Shown here in pieces: positions 6,247 to 12,529 of a stretch of DNA of 24,081 nucleotides. Location of the stretch: positions 1-24,081 of the IMG/VR virus record IMGVR_UViG_3300024999_000392; one strand, written 5' to 3'. The stretch's first letter is position 1. Every line of letters begins with the position of its first letter. The notes below the pieces were generated by a model. That model saw only the letters and a list, made by a program, of their open reading frames with translations. It made no database searches and was not told the origin of the DNA. The position numbers and the translations under genes are program-made. The stretch is from a virus.

Positions 6247-6395
6247 TTATACACACCCTTTCCTGTGGATAACCACCATTGTATTATTAATAAGATCAAC
6301 TCTTGTAATAGTATATTTTGTGGGGAAAGATTCTTTCGGGGTCCCCGCAAAGTTCTTTCGGGGAGGGGGAAAGATTCTTTCGGGGTTGTGGATAA
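6247..6395. other. Putative plasmid-type replication origin
   Basis: Three 9-base matches to the DnaA box consensus TTATNCACA: TTATACACA at 6247-6255 (plus), and TGTGGATAA at 6264-6272 and 6387-6395 (TTATCCACA on the minus strand). The first two form an inverted pair 8 bases apart. Between boxes two and three lie an AT-rich stretch (about 6278-6321), a candidate unwinding element, and three phased direct repeats. A Rep-like winged-helix gene and an HTH/coiled-coil gene flank the region. Boxes, iterons, AT-rich DNA and an adjacent Rep gene form the standard composition of an iteron theta origin. Confidence 0.7.
6322..6385 (+). repeat. Three direct repeats (iterons) with exact 22-bp period
   Basis: GGGGAAAGATTCTTTCGGGG is present identically at 6322-6341 and 6366-6385, with a shorter variant GCAAAGTTCTTTCGGGG at 6347-6363. 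The shared core TTCTTTCGGGG starts at 6331, 6353 and 6375: exactly 22 bases apart, about two helical turns, so bound proteins would line up on one face. Each full copy contains GAAAG-ATT-CTTTC, a small inverted repeat. Confidence 0.85.
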
Positions 6396-6398
6396 CTT

Positions 6399-6785
6399 TT
6401 ATCTCTCCCGCATCATCATTTCATAGATGGTATTTGGGCTTATTAACCCCTCTTTTACAGATCGTTCAAGGTGTTCTGTCTCTTCGGAGCAGAGAAAATA
6501 CATAACCTTCTCGTCGCCCGGTATTCCAGCCTTAACAATCCATATGTAGCCGTGTTCCTCTAGCCATCGCATCCCGGCTGTGATGCTCGGCCTTGATAGC
6601 TTTGTTAGCTTCAGGAGTTGAGGCATAGCTAGATAATCGCCAATTTTTTCCCATCCCCAACACTTTCGTATAAGGATAAAATAGCACTTCATGGCAGCTA
6701 GGTTTGTTATTTTAGGCATGAGTTGATCAAAGACAACATTTGGCACTTCGGTAAAATTTTTCTTCGGGCGTGGCAATCTGAACAC
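6399..6785 (-). CDS. RepO-like winged-helix replication protein (128 aa)
   Basis: The N-terminus (FTEVPNVVFDQLMPKITNLA, then CYFILIRKCWGWEKIGDYLA, then KLTKLSRPSITAGMRWLEEHGYI) follows the Phage_rep_O/winged-helix pattern of origin-binding proteins: a helical start, a GW turn, then a recognition helix around residues 70-86. At 128 aa it is essentially only the DNA-binding domain. The start is GTG with AGGAG nine bases upstream. The gene ends 4 bases from a DnaA box and 14 bases from the iterons, so it is the best candidate iteron-binding initiator. A simple transcription factor is the alternative. Confidence 0.65.
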   Translation of the reverse strand: MFRLPRPKKNFTEVPNVVFDQLMPKITNLAAMKCYFILIRKCWGWEKIGDYLAMPQLLKLTKLSRPSITAGMRWLEEHGYIWIVKAGIPGDEKVMYFLCSEETEHLERSVKEGLISPNTIYEMMMRER

Positions 6786-6839
6786 GACAAAAAACTCCTA
6801 TCGAATTAATTTAGGAATGGACAGGAGCCGTGCCTATGC

Positions 6840-6867
6840 TTTATAATAAAACCACAGCACAAAACAA
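6840..6867 (-). promoter_or_regulatory. Candidate promoter of the RepO-like gene
   Basis: Minus strand TTGTTT (6862-6867), a 16-base spacer and TATAAA (6840-6845), 55 bases before the GTG start. Moderate match only. Confidence 0.45.
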
Positions 6868-6877
6868 CCTATCCAGC

Positions 6878-6922
6878 AAACCCCTTGAGATCACTTTAGC
6901 AGGTGGAATCTCAGGGGGTTTT
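6878..6922 (-). terminator. Long hairpin terminator
   Basis: AAACCCCTTGAGAT with ATCTCAGGGGGTTTT, a stem extended by CAC and GTG, lies between the 76-aa gene and the Rep gene. The T tract is short in the minus direction and better in the plus direction. It probably isolates the rep promoter from upstream transcription. Confidence 0.65.
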
Positions 6923-6962
6923 CCTATTTTGCTTTAATTCGACAGGTTAACACTTCAATCCT

Positions 6963-7193
6963 TCAAATCCAAAGAATAACATGAATAGCTACACCCACAA
7001 CGTAAACACAGGCTAGAAGTTTGAGCGTCACATACAGTATTGGTTTTCTCTCAGAGAATGGTAATTTTTCGACATGATGATTATTTATATATTCCTGCAT
7101 ATACTCCGGATCTACTAATACCAAATCTTTATCAACAACTACATACTTAAAGAATCCTCCCAAGTCCTTAGAAACAACCACACAGCAAAACAT
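6963..7193 (-). CDS. Small tail-anchored membrane protein (76 aa)
   Basis: Residues 1-50 are soluble (VVVDKDLVLVDPEYMQEYINNH), and residues 53-75 form one membrane helix at the C-terminus. The ATG at 7193 follows AAAGG with no spacing; an in-frame GTG at 7181 is better placed, so the true start may be there. No family recognised. It lies between repressor and Rep gene and may take part in lysogeny, for example exclusion (speculative). Confidence 0.5.
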   Translation of the reverse strand: MFCCVVVSKDLGGFFKYVVVDKDLVLVDPEYMQEYINNHHVEKLPFSERKPILYVTLKLLACVYVVGVAIHVILWI

Positions 7194-7274
7194 CCTTTCT
7201 ATATTGTAATTTATCTTATAATTTCGGCAAATACTTTTAAAATCCTCTAGAATTTTCCTTATCGAGCATAAAGT

Positions 7275-7306
7275 AAGCAGGTATTTGACTTAACAAATAC
7301 CCGCTT
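7275..7306 (-). terminator. Hairpin after the repressor gene
   Basis: AAGCAGGTATTTG and CAAATACCCGCTT pair with one mismatch around a 6-base loop, 15 bases past the repressor stop. Only a weak T tract follows on the minus strand. Confidence 0.6.
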
Positions 7307-7321
7307 ATAATTTTATAGTTA

Positions 7322-7702
7322 TTATTTAGATTTCATCTTTTTTATAGTTTCTAAAAGATCGCGAAGGAAGATCGGGTCAATTTGTTCATCGTGTAATTCG
7401 CGGGCCAGTATAGCATATGGCAAGCTTTCGCGTGTAGCGAAGAACTCGACAATATCTTCCGGAGGCTCATAGTCTGATATCTTTATCATTTCCTCGAAGC
7501 TCAAGGCGTTATCATCCATAAAGAACCATGTGTTGGTATTAAGAGCTTTGGCTAACTTTTCCAACGCTTCAGTGGCGGGCCTTTTCTTTCCATTTTCTAT
7601 TTGAGAAATAAAAGGAGCCGATAATCCGGCCATCTTGGCTAAGTCGGTTTGGCTAAATCCTCTTAGCTCTCTCACATACTTAACTTTCTCTCCAAAATTC
7701 AA
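7322..7702 (-). CDS. XRE-family phage repressor, CI-like (126 aa)
   Basis: Residues 6-60 are a classic XRE helix-turn-helix (FSQTDLAKMAGLSAPFISQIENGKKRPATEALEKLAKAL). Residues 61-126 are acidic and helical and contain neither a LexA-type Ser/Lys peptidase nor an ImmA-type zinc peptidase. It is divergent from the Cro-like gene across a 177-base control region, so it most likely keeps the early operon off. The start is TTG; AGGAGG lies 10 bases upstream. With no cleavage domain, induction must rely on another signal or on an antirepressor. Confidence 0.8.
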   Translation of the reverse strand: MNFGEKVKYVRELRGFSQTDLAKMAGLSAPFISQIENGKKRPATEALEKLAKALNTNTWFFMDDNALSFEEMIKISDYEPPEDIVEFFATRESLPYAILARELHDEQIDPIFLRDLLETIKKMKSK

Positions 7703-7721
7703 AACCTTTCGCCTCCTTTTG

Positions 7722-7786
7722 CAGTAATATAACCACGGGTAAAATAATTATATTAGGTATATTGCAATGTTGCTCACAGTAATATA
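7722..7786. promoter_or_regulatory. Divergent operator region with TAATATA half-sites
   Basis: CAGTAATATA occurs at 7722-7731 and 7777-7786, and TTATATTA (opposite orientation) lies between them at about 7748-7755. They flank and enter the early promoter, as expected for repressor/Cro binding sites. Exact operator borders cannot be set by eye. Confidence 0.5.
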
Positions 7787-7790
7787 TACT
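7762..7790 (+). promoter_or_regulatory. Early rightward promoter (PR-like)
   Basis: TTGCAA (7762-7767), a 17-base spacer and TATACT (7785-7790). It is followed by an ~80-base leader with GAGGTA and TACCTC arms before the Cro-like gene. It overlaps the CAGTAATATA repeat, so it is likely under repressor control. Confidence 0.75.
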
Positions 7791-7879
7791 TACGATATGA
7801 GGTAGATAGAACAGATAAAACCAATATTTTATTTACCTCTGCCATTACCAAAAGTAATTAAAAAGGTGGTGATAATAAA

Positions 7880-8110
7880 ATGATAACCGCGAGTAAAGAT
7901 CAAACCATTGCAATAGTAGGCAAGAACCTCAGACGATTGATTGAATCAAGGGAAGGTCTTACTCAAACTAAGTTAGCCAAGGATGCTGGTGTATGCTATT
8001 CAACGGTTACCGATACTTGCAATTTGCGAAGCGTTCCAAGCGTCAAAGTCCTCGGGGTGCTTGCGAAAACTCTCGGATGCAGTATGGCAGATTTGTTCAA
8101 GGAGGAATAA
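7880..8110 (+). CDS. Cro-like XRE regulator (76 aa)
   Basis: Residues 14-73 form an XRE helix-turn-helix (LTQTKLAKDAGVCYSTVTDTC, then VKVLGVLAKTLGCSMADLF). As the first gene of the early operon, divergent from the repressor, it takes the Cro position and probably competes for the same operators. AAGGTGG lies upstream of the ATG. Its stop overlaps the ATG of the next small gene. Confidence 0.8.
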   Translation: MITASKDQTIAIVGKNLRRLIESREGLTQTKLAKDAGVCYSTVTDTCNLRSVPSVKVLGVLAKTLGCSMADLFKEE

Positions 8111-8274
8111 TGAAAAACAGTTTTACCATGTCAGCAAGTGAGAATAAAAAGAAAGCTAGGATACCAACCCTAGCGCATTATTTTATTCTTACTATCAAAA
8201 AGCTTTTCAACTTCAAACAACCCCTTAATGCTTACCAGGCAAAAAGAGGAAGGTTGAAACTGTTACCTGCTTGA
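8110..8274 (+). CDS. Small basic protein (54 aa)
   Basis: It starts with ATG overlapping the TAA of the Cro-like gene (TAATG), behind a perfect AAGGAGG. The peptide is Lys/Arg rich with a central aromatic hydrophobic patch (AHYFILTIKKLFNF). No family recognised. The coupling to the Cro-like gene suggests a shared regulatory job. Confidence 0.6.
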   Translation: MKNSFTMSASENKKKARIPTLAHYFILTIKKLFNFKQPLNAYQAKRGRLKLLPA

Positions 8275-8490
8275 CGCACTTCCAGCTCATCAATATTACC
8301 AGTATTGATAGACCGAAAGTACGTCGATCGAGCAACGTTGCTCTAATTAATTTGTCCGCTACCAACGAACGATTCAGCCATTTCCAGTGGCCGAGTCAAA
8401 CACCGCCGTAGTTCATAGGGCTTGTTTGCTACGCTCTTGTTTAACTGTGTTCAGTCTACACAATTATCAATGTGGTGTCAATAGGGTATT
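8275..8490. other. 216-base non-coding stretch with palindromes
   Basis: No convincing gene. It contains the inverted repeat ATCAATA-7-TATTGAT (8289-8309), a perfect 14-bp palindrome GAGCAACGTTGCTC (8330-8343) whose half-site GTTGCTC also occurs in the early promoter spacer (7769-7775), and a possible promoter TTATCA-17-TATTAT ending at 8492. Confidence 0.55.
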
Positions 8491-8823
8491 ATGACATTTT
8501 TGCAAAAAAGTATTAAAAAAGTGATGTTATGTAATCGTTTCGTCAAGGAGGGGAAGGCAATAGAAAAAGCATTAGTAAGTGAGTTCAAGCGATTAACAGG
8601 TTTTAACGGTGGCGATATTGCTAAAAAGTATGGAGTTAGTCGGCAGTTTGTTCATCAGGAGTTAAGTAGTAACACGTTGACGCATAAGGCTAGTTCGGCT
8701 TTCTTCTTAAATGCAATGATTAACGAAAAGGTTTTAGAACTAAAAAAGCAGGTTCGGGATTTGGAGTTTTTGCAGCTCAGTATTGAGGGCAGCGTAACGA
8801 ATGGGGAGGACAAGCATGAGTAA
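8491..8823 (+). CDS. Phage helix-turn-helix protein (up to 110 aa)
   Basis: The helix-turn-helix is clear (GGDIAKKYGVSRQFVHQELSS, about residues 40-60 counted from the first ATG), and a C-terminal helix follows. The start is uncertain: the ATG at 8491 has only AGGG close by and overlaps a TATTAT box that could be the -10 of its own promoter, while a perfect AAGGAGG at 8545-8551 is followed eight bases later only by an in-frame ATA (8560). The next gene, Rha, overlaps its end by 8 bases. Likely an early regulator. Confidence 0.65.
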   Translation: MTFLQKSIKKVMLCNRFVKEGKAIEKALVSEFKRLTGFNGGDIAKKYGVSRQFVHQELSSNTLTHKASSAFFLNAMINEKVLELKKQVRDLEFLQLSIEGSVTNGEDKHE

Positions 8824-9490
8824 TTTAACAACCATTCAAGTCGAAGTTGATCTTGGGGTAAACCCTCACGATGGAGCGGCAAAGGTTAGCACAAGGTTTA
8901 TAGCTGATGTGTTCAACAAGGAACATAAGGATGTGTTGGAATCAGTTAGGAATTGTAATTGCAGTAATGAATTCTCGCGGCGGAATTTTACGCCGTCAAC
9001 CTACAAGGATTCAAGAGGAAAGAAGCAACCTGAAGTCCTGCTCACGAAAGACGGATTCGCTTTTATTGTAATGGGTTTCACTGGCAAAAAGGCTGCTCAA
9101 TTTAAAGAAGCATATATCAACCGATTTAACGAAATGGAAAAAACCTTAAAAGACCTTAACATCGCAAGGCTCGAATACCCCGAACTTACGGAAGCAATCA
9201 AATCCATGCACGCAGAACCGAAGTTCTTCCATTACTCAAATGAGGCAGACATGTTCAATCAAATTATTTTAGGCATGAAGTCGAAAGAATTTCGCAGGAA
9301 GCACAACCTTGATAAAGGTGATTCAATCAGACCATACCTAACTCCATTTCAAGCCGAGGCAATGAGGAAAATGCAACAGTTCGACGTAGGCTTAGTTGTG
9401 GCCGTTCCTGATTTCGCCGAGCGCAAGAAGATTCTGCGAACCTATTTTATGCAAACTTATTTTCCTGAGACGTTGAAGTTAAATTCTTAA
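8816..9490 (+). CDS. Rha family phage regulatory protein (224 aa)
   Basis: Residues 24-111 match the Rha domain (STRFIADVFNKEHKDVLESV, then YKDSRGKKQPEVLLTKDGFAF, then KKAAQFKEAYINRFNEME). Residues 112-224 are a second helical domain of the kind found at the end of phage antirepressors. Rha proteins affect phage growth and are often regulators that counter repression. The ATG at 8816, with GGGGAGG upstream, is chosen over 8801. It is a candidate route to induction, because the repressor has no cleavage domain. Confidence 0.85.
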   Translation: MSNLTTIQVEVDLGVNPHDGAAKVSTRFIADVFNKEHKDVLESVRNCNCSNEFSRRNFTPSTYKDSRGKKQPEVLLTKDGFAFIVMGFTGKKAAQFKEAYINRFNEMEKTLKDLNIARLEYPELTEAIKSMHAEPKFFHYSNEADMFNQIILGMKSKEFRRKHNLDKGDSIRPYLTPFQAEAMRKMQQFDVGLVVAVPDFAERKKILRTYFMQTYFPETLKLNS

Positions 9491-9511
9491 TGCACCAGGA
9501 GGGGTCAAGCT

Positions 9512-9775
9512 GTGAAAATTGAGTTTAACGAAGGCGAACCGTTATCCGAAAAAAGTCGCCTTGTACTAATCAATCATGTCATCGAAAACACTGACAAGAT
9601 CGAAGCTATCCATAATTTAGATGGTTTCTCAGATTACTTGCTAAGAACCTTAATGAATGACGAGTGTATAAGCTGCTCTCTGTGCAAGGTTAACCAAGGG
9701 AAGTGCTATGGAAAGATTGGCGGAAATCCTTGCTTAGTATTTAGGCCAAAGGAGGACAAGCTATACACCACCTAA
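9512..9775 (+). CDS. Small Cys-rich protein (87 aa)
   Basis: GTG start behind AGGAGGGG. The C-terminal third has five Cys (ECISCSLCKVNQGKCYGKIG, then PCL), consistent with one zinc site. The N-terminal part is helical and acidic. No family recognised; an early-region accessory protein. Confidence 0.6.
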   Translation: MKIEFNEGEPLSEKSRLVLINHVIENTDKIEAIHNLDGFSDYLLRTLMNDECISCSLCKVNQGKCYGKIGGNPCLVFRPKEDKLYTT

Positions 9776-9903
9776 AATCCTGGAAAGTAACCGGTCGTGA
9801 TCGTTCTCGGAGGCTGGGGTATCAAGAAAAGCAGAGGCTGCAATTGAAGGATGAGCAGGCCAAAGGCAAGATTGAATTGTTTGTGAAGAAGTTAGTAAAG
9901 TAA
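9763..9903 (+). CDS. Possible 46-aa basic protein with ATA start
   Basis: An open frame ending at TAA 9901-9903 gives a highly charged peptide (KVTGRDRSRRLGYQEKQRLQ...KKLVK). It has no ATG, GTG or upstream TTG; a perfect AAAGGAGG is followed seven bases later by ATA (9763). An internal TTG at 9844 after AGAGG would give only 19 residues. Without this gene, 9776-9903 would be a gap in an otherwise gapless operon. The frame or start needs protein evidence. Confidence 0.4.
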   Translation: MHHLKSWKVTGRDRSRRLGYQEKQRLQLKDEQAKGKIELFVKKLVK

Positions 9904-9918
9904 AGGAGGATGAAAAAC

Positions 9919-10101
9919 TTGAAAAAATGGCAATGGTACACCCTCGGAGTTTTGCTCTATGTAGCGATATTGTCGCTCTCATTTAATCAATTTTCTAAAG
10001 GAAACGTACAGTATGGATTTTTTTATTCTGTAGCTTCCGGTGTTGTAGGGGCAAGGATTCTTTTAACTTTTATTAAGGATAGGGCGAAGAAACATAAGTA
10101 A
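9919..10101 (+). CDS. Two-helix small membrane protein (60 aa)
   Basis: Two hydrophobic segments (WYTLGVLLYVAILSLSF and YGFFYSVASGVVGARILLTF) and a basic tail (KDRAKKHK). The TTG at 9919 is nine bases after AAAGGAGG, while the ATG at 9910 touches the ribosome site, so TTG is preferred. Possibly an early membrane protein such as an exclusion factor; no family recognised. Confidence 0.6.
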   Translation: MKKWQWYTLGVLLYVAILSLSFNQFSKGNVQYGFFYSVASGVVGARILLTFIKDRAKKHK

Positions 10102-10113
10102 AGGAGGCGCACT

Positions 10114-10338
10114 ATGACTAAGCAAACACTCCAAACCTGCCAATGCGGAAAACCCACGGAATTTCCAGAAGCCCAAGTAAAAACAACCTGCTCATGCGGT
10201 CAAGTCTGGGAAATGGATTGCGGAGGGTATTGGTTCACAAACCTTGTTATACCATTCGCCACTCCAAAGGCTCGGTTTACGTCTGAAAAGCGCAAGAATT
10301 ACCCTAAAAGTAACAAGCGGAGGATGGTAAAAAAATGA
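10114..10338 (+). CDS. Small zinc-ribbon-like protein (74 aa)
   Basis: Two CxC knuckles (QTCQCGK and TCSCGQ) plus a further Cys (MDCGG) suggest a zinc ribbon in residues 8-37, followed by a basic tail (KRKNYPKSNKRRMVKK). AAGGAGG precedes the ATG. Its end overlaps the start of the YopX gene (ATGA). Function unknown; nucleic-acid binding is plausible. Confidence 0.65.
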   Translation: MTKQTLQTCQCGKPTEFPEAQVKTTCSCGQVWEMDCGGYWFTNLVIPFATPKARFTSEKRKNYPKSNKRRMVKK

Positions 10339-10748
10339 GTAGAGATATTAAGTTTAGGGCTTGGGATAAGGACTGCAAAAAAATATTACCGTGGGAAATG
10401 ATGGTAACTGGTTTTTTGCAAGGGTTTTTGAGCAAAAAATACAATGTTGAGGTTATGCAATTCTCCGGACTCCATGACAAGAATGGCAAGGAGATTTATG
10501 AGGGGGATATTATTAATCTCATAAATTGCGAAGGAGATTCGATAAATGTAGTCTGCGAGCTTGGAACTGCAAGGAGAAGTGTAACTAACTGTATCGTAGA
10601 TATTACTGGCTTTTATTTCAAATTACCTAACGGTAAGAAGTCTTTTCCTGTCGTCAATAACTATCTAGGGAAGCATGATTTGGAAATATTTGAAATCATT
10701 GGAAACATCTACGAAAATCCTGAACTCTTGGAGGATACTAAATGCTGA
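10335..10748 (+). CDS. YopX family protein (137 aa), copy 1
   Basis: It starts SRDIKFRAWDK and contains the family's conserved FSGLHDKNGKEIYEGDII and a C-terminal EIIGNIYENPELL. YopX proteins are common in Bacillota and other phages, have a beta-barrel-like fold and no settled function. A second, diverged copy lies at 19651-20061. Confidence 0.9.
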   Translation: MSRDIKFRAWDKDCKKILPWEMMVTGFLQGFLSKKYNVEVMQFSGLHDKNGKEIYEGDIINLINCEGDSINVVCELGTARRSVTNCIVDITGFYFKLPNGKKSFPVVNNYLGKHDLEIFEIIGNIYENPELLEDTKC

Positions 10749-11011
10749 AAACAATACTAAAACCACTACGCAAGCAGCTACTAAAATCCAAGCGAATCAA
10801 GCAAGCAGTAACCGACAGCCTCAAGCGCAAGAATCTGGCAGGAGCGTTACTAAACAGCGAATGCGTCCGTATGCCTGAGAAGTCTGATTGTGTGTTAACG
10901 ATTGAATATGAGGGGTTCGTAGTTGACTATCACGATGGGCGCATGGTCGGGCAGCGTGGGGTTGTGCCGTTTGTTATGCGGCCATTGGGGTTGTGGAGGT
11001 GGAAGCTATAG
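10742..11011 (+). CDS. Hypothetical protein (89 aa)
   Basis: The N-terminal half is basic and helical (KPLRKQLLKSKRIKQAV), the C-terminal half is beta-like (CVLTIEYEGFVVDYHDGRMV). GGAGG precedes the ATG. It overlaps both YopX and the PAPS-reductase-like gene, so it belongs to the same translational unit. No family recognised. Confidence 0.6.
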   Translation: MLKTILKPLRKQLLKSKRIKQAVTDSLKRKNLAGALLNSECVRMPEKSDCVLTIEYEGFVVDYHDGRMVGQRGVVPFVMRPLGLWRWKL

Positions 11012-11958
11012 AGTCCTGGGAGCTGAAGCAGATGCAATCTCTTCCGCTCGAACTAAAGATTATTAAGACGAAATTGCGGATTAGGGAATGGTATGAAGCG
11101 TGGGATGGTCAAGTATATGTTTCGTTCTCGGGTGGTAAGGACTCAACAGTTTTACTGAAGTTGGTTCGTGAACTTTATCCCGATGTTCCGGCTGTATTTA
11201 TGGATACGGGGTTAGAGTATCCGGAGATTAGGGAGTTCGTCGGAACTATTGAAAATGTTGTTACAATCAAACCAAAAATGGCATTCAATAAAGTTATCGA
11301 AAAATACGGATATCCAGTTGTGTCTAAGCAAACATCCGATATAGTGTACAGAATTCGCCACTACAATATTAGCGATAGGGCGATGAATTACTACTTAGTT
11401 GGAAAACCAGAAAGAGGATTGGGCCCAAAGCTATCATTAAAGTGGAGAAAACTACTAGACGCTCCATTCGAGGTAAATTCCTACTGCTGCAACGTAATGA
11501 AAAAAAGACCTGCCAAGATATACGATAAGGATTCTGGAAGGAAGGTAATGACTGGGGAAATTGCTTCTGAAAGTAGAATGAGATTACAACAGTATCTTGA
11601 CCGTGGGTGCAATGCGTTTGATGCCAAAAACCCCAAGTCGACTCCATTGGGTTTCTGGACAGAACAAGACGTTCTGCAATATATCAAGAAATTTGAGGTT
11701 CCATATGCAACTGTGTATGGAGATATTATCGCAGTTAGTGGTGGTGGATTGACGTTAACCGGATTATCGCGTACCGGGTGCATGTTCTGCATGTTTGGGG
11801 TACACATGGAGAAGGGTGAGAATCGCTTTCAACGCATGGCAAAGACCCACCCTAAGCAATATGACTACTGCATCAACAAACTAGGATTAGGCGAAGTCCT
11901 GGACTATATCGGCGTAGATTATCGCGTCAATAATCTGTTCGAAGGAGGAACAAAATGA
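10993..11958 (+). CDS. PAPS reductase-like (PP-loop) protein (321 aa)
   Basis: Residues 40-52 carry the PP-loop SFSGGKDSTVLLK, and residues 68-75 (VFMDTGLEYP) follow the PAPS reductase/ATP-sulfurylase-like family, which bind and adenylate or reduce nucleotides such as PAPS. Cys pairs occur at SYCCN and TGCMFCMFG. Phages commonly carry such proteins; a role in sulfur assimilation is unlikely, and DNA or tRNA modification or a counter-defence role is possible. Start unclear: GTG 10993 (weak ribosome site), GTG 10999, or ATA 11008, which is eight bases after GGAGG and overlaps the previous stop. Confidence 0.8.
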   Translation: MEVEAIESWELKQMQSLPLELKIIKTKLRIREWYEAWDGQVYVSFSGGKDSTVLLKLVRELYPDVPAVFMDTGLEYPEIREFVGTIENVVTIKPKMAFNKVIEKYGYPVVSKQTSDIVYRIRHYNISDRAMNYYLVGKPERGLGPKLSLKWRKLLDAPFEVNSYCCNVMKKRPAKIYDKDSGRKVMTGEIASESRMRLQQYLDRGCNAFDAKNPKSTPLGFWTEQDVLQYIKKFEVPYATVYGDIIAVSGGGLTLTGLSRTGCMFCMFGVHMEKGENRFQRMAKTHPKQYDYCINKLGLGEVLDYIGVDYRVNNLFEGGTK

Positions 11959-12107
11959 AGCAAGGCAAAAACCCGACCCGCACCCAAAGTATTCGCCTGA
12001 AAAAGCTTGGGCTAGTTCCGACTAATTGGCTCGTCTCGAAGTGCAGCCCCACTGAGTTTGTTGTCGTCCATCGTGTGAGTGGTGAAGTTAGGAGGTTGGG
12101 AGTATGA
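11955..12107 (+). CDS. DUF6906-like small protein (50 aa)
   Basis: MKQGKNPTRTQSIRLKKLGL, then NWLV and EFVVVHRVSGEVRRL, match the short family DUF6906 found in Bacillota phages. The ATG overlaps the previous TGA and follows GGAGGAACAAA. Its own TGA overlaps the ATG of the next gene. No function is known. Confidence 0.75.
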   Translation: MKQGKNPTRTQSIRLKKLGLVPTNWLVSKCSPTEFVVVHRVSGEVRRLGV

Positions 12108-12529
12108 CAAACTGGTTCGCAAACCTCGAAACCAAAGCCCAAATGAACTCTTTAGCCATCGGAGCAATCGAGGAAATCATGGGAGATATCAGCACAACTG
12201 CACCATCGAAGTTGATTGGAATTGCTAGATGGCTGAGGGAATTGGATTTAGCGCGGAACGCAAAAATGGCCCCGCGCCAACGGGACCTAAAGGAAATTAC
12301 TCAAGGTAATTGTAGCATAGATTCGAGCCGAATTGAATCGTTGGTAGATTTTCCTCTGGTTAAGAGAGGGCCGGATTGCGAGAAGTGTCAGTGCTTCAAC
12401 TGTGACCGTCTAACACGATGCCACATTTTATTGCCATCAACTCTCAAGCATTGCGCGTATGCGTGCGGTGGACATGCCCCAATCACAAACTGTGAATATG
12501 CGAATAAGGAGAATGAAATATGCGAGTAA
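12104..12529 (+). CDS. Cys-rich hypothetical protein (141 aa)
   Basis: The N-terminal 60 residues are helical; the C-terminal part has eight Cys with His (PDCEKCQCFNCDRLTRCHIL, then KHCAYACGGHAP, then NCEY), enough for two metal sites. GGAGG lies upstream of the ATG. It overlaps the ATPase gene that follows. No family recognised. Confidence 0.6.
   Translation: MTNWFANLETKAQMNSLAIGAIEEIMGDISTTAPSKLIGIARWLRELDLARNAKMAPRQRDLKEITQGNCSIDSSRIESLVDFPLVKRGPDCEKCQCFNCDRLTRCHILLPSTLKHCAYACGGHAPITNCEYANKENEICE

Noticed and set aside
6322-6385. Three phased repeats as a CRISPR-like array
   Set aside because: The period is 22 bases with only 2-5 bases between repeat units, so there are no spacers; no cas genes are nearby. 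Iterons or operators explain it.
10993-11958. PP-loop protein as part of host sulfate assimilation
   Set aside because: No other sulfur genes are present and it is translationally coupled to phage early genes.
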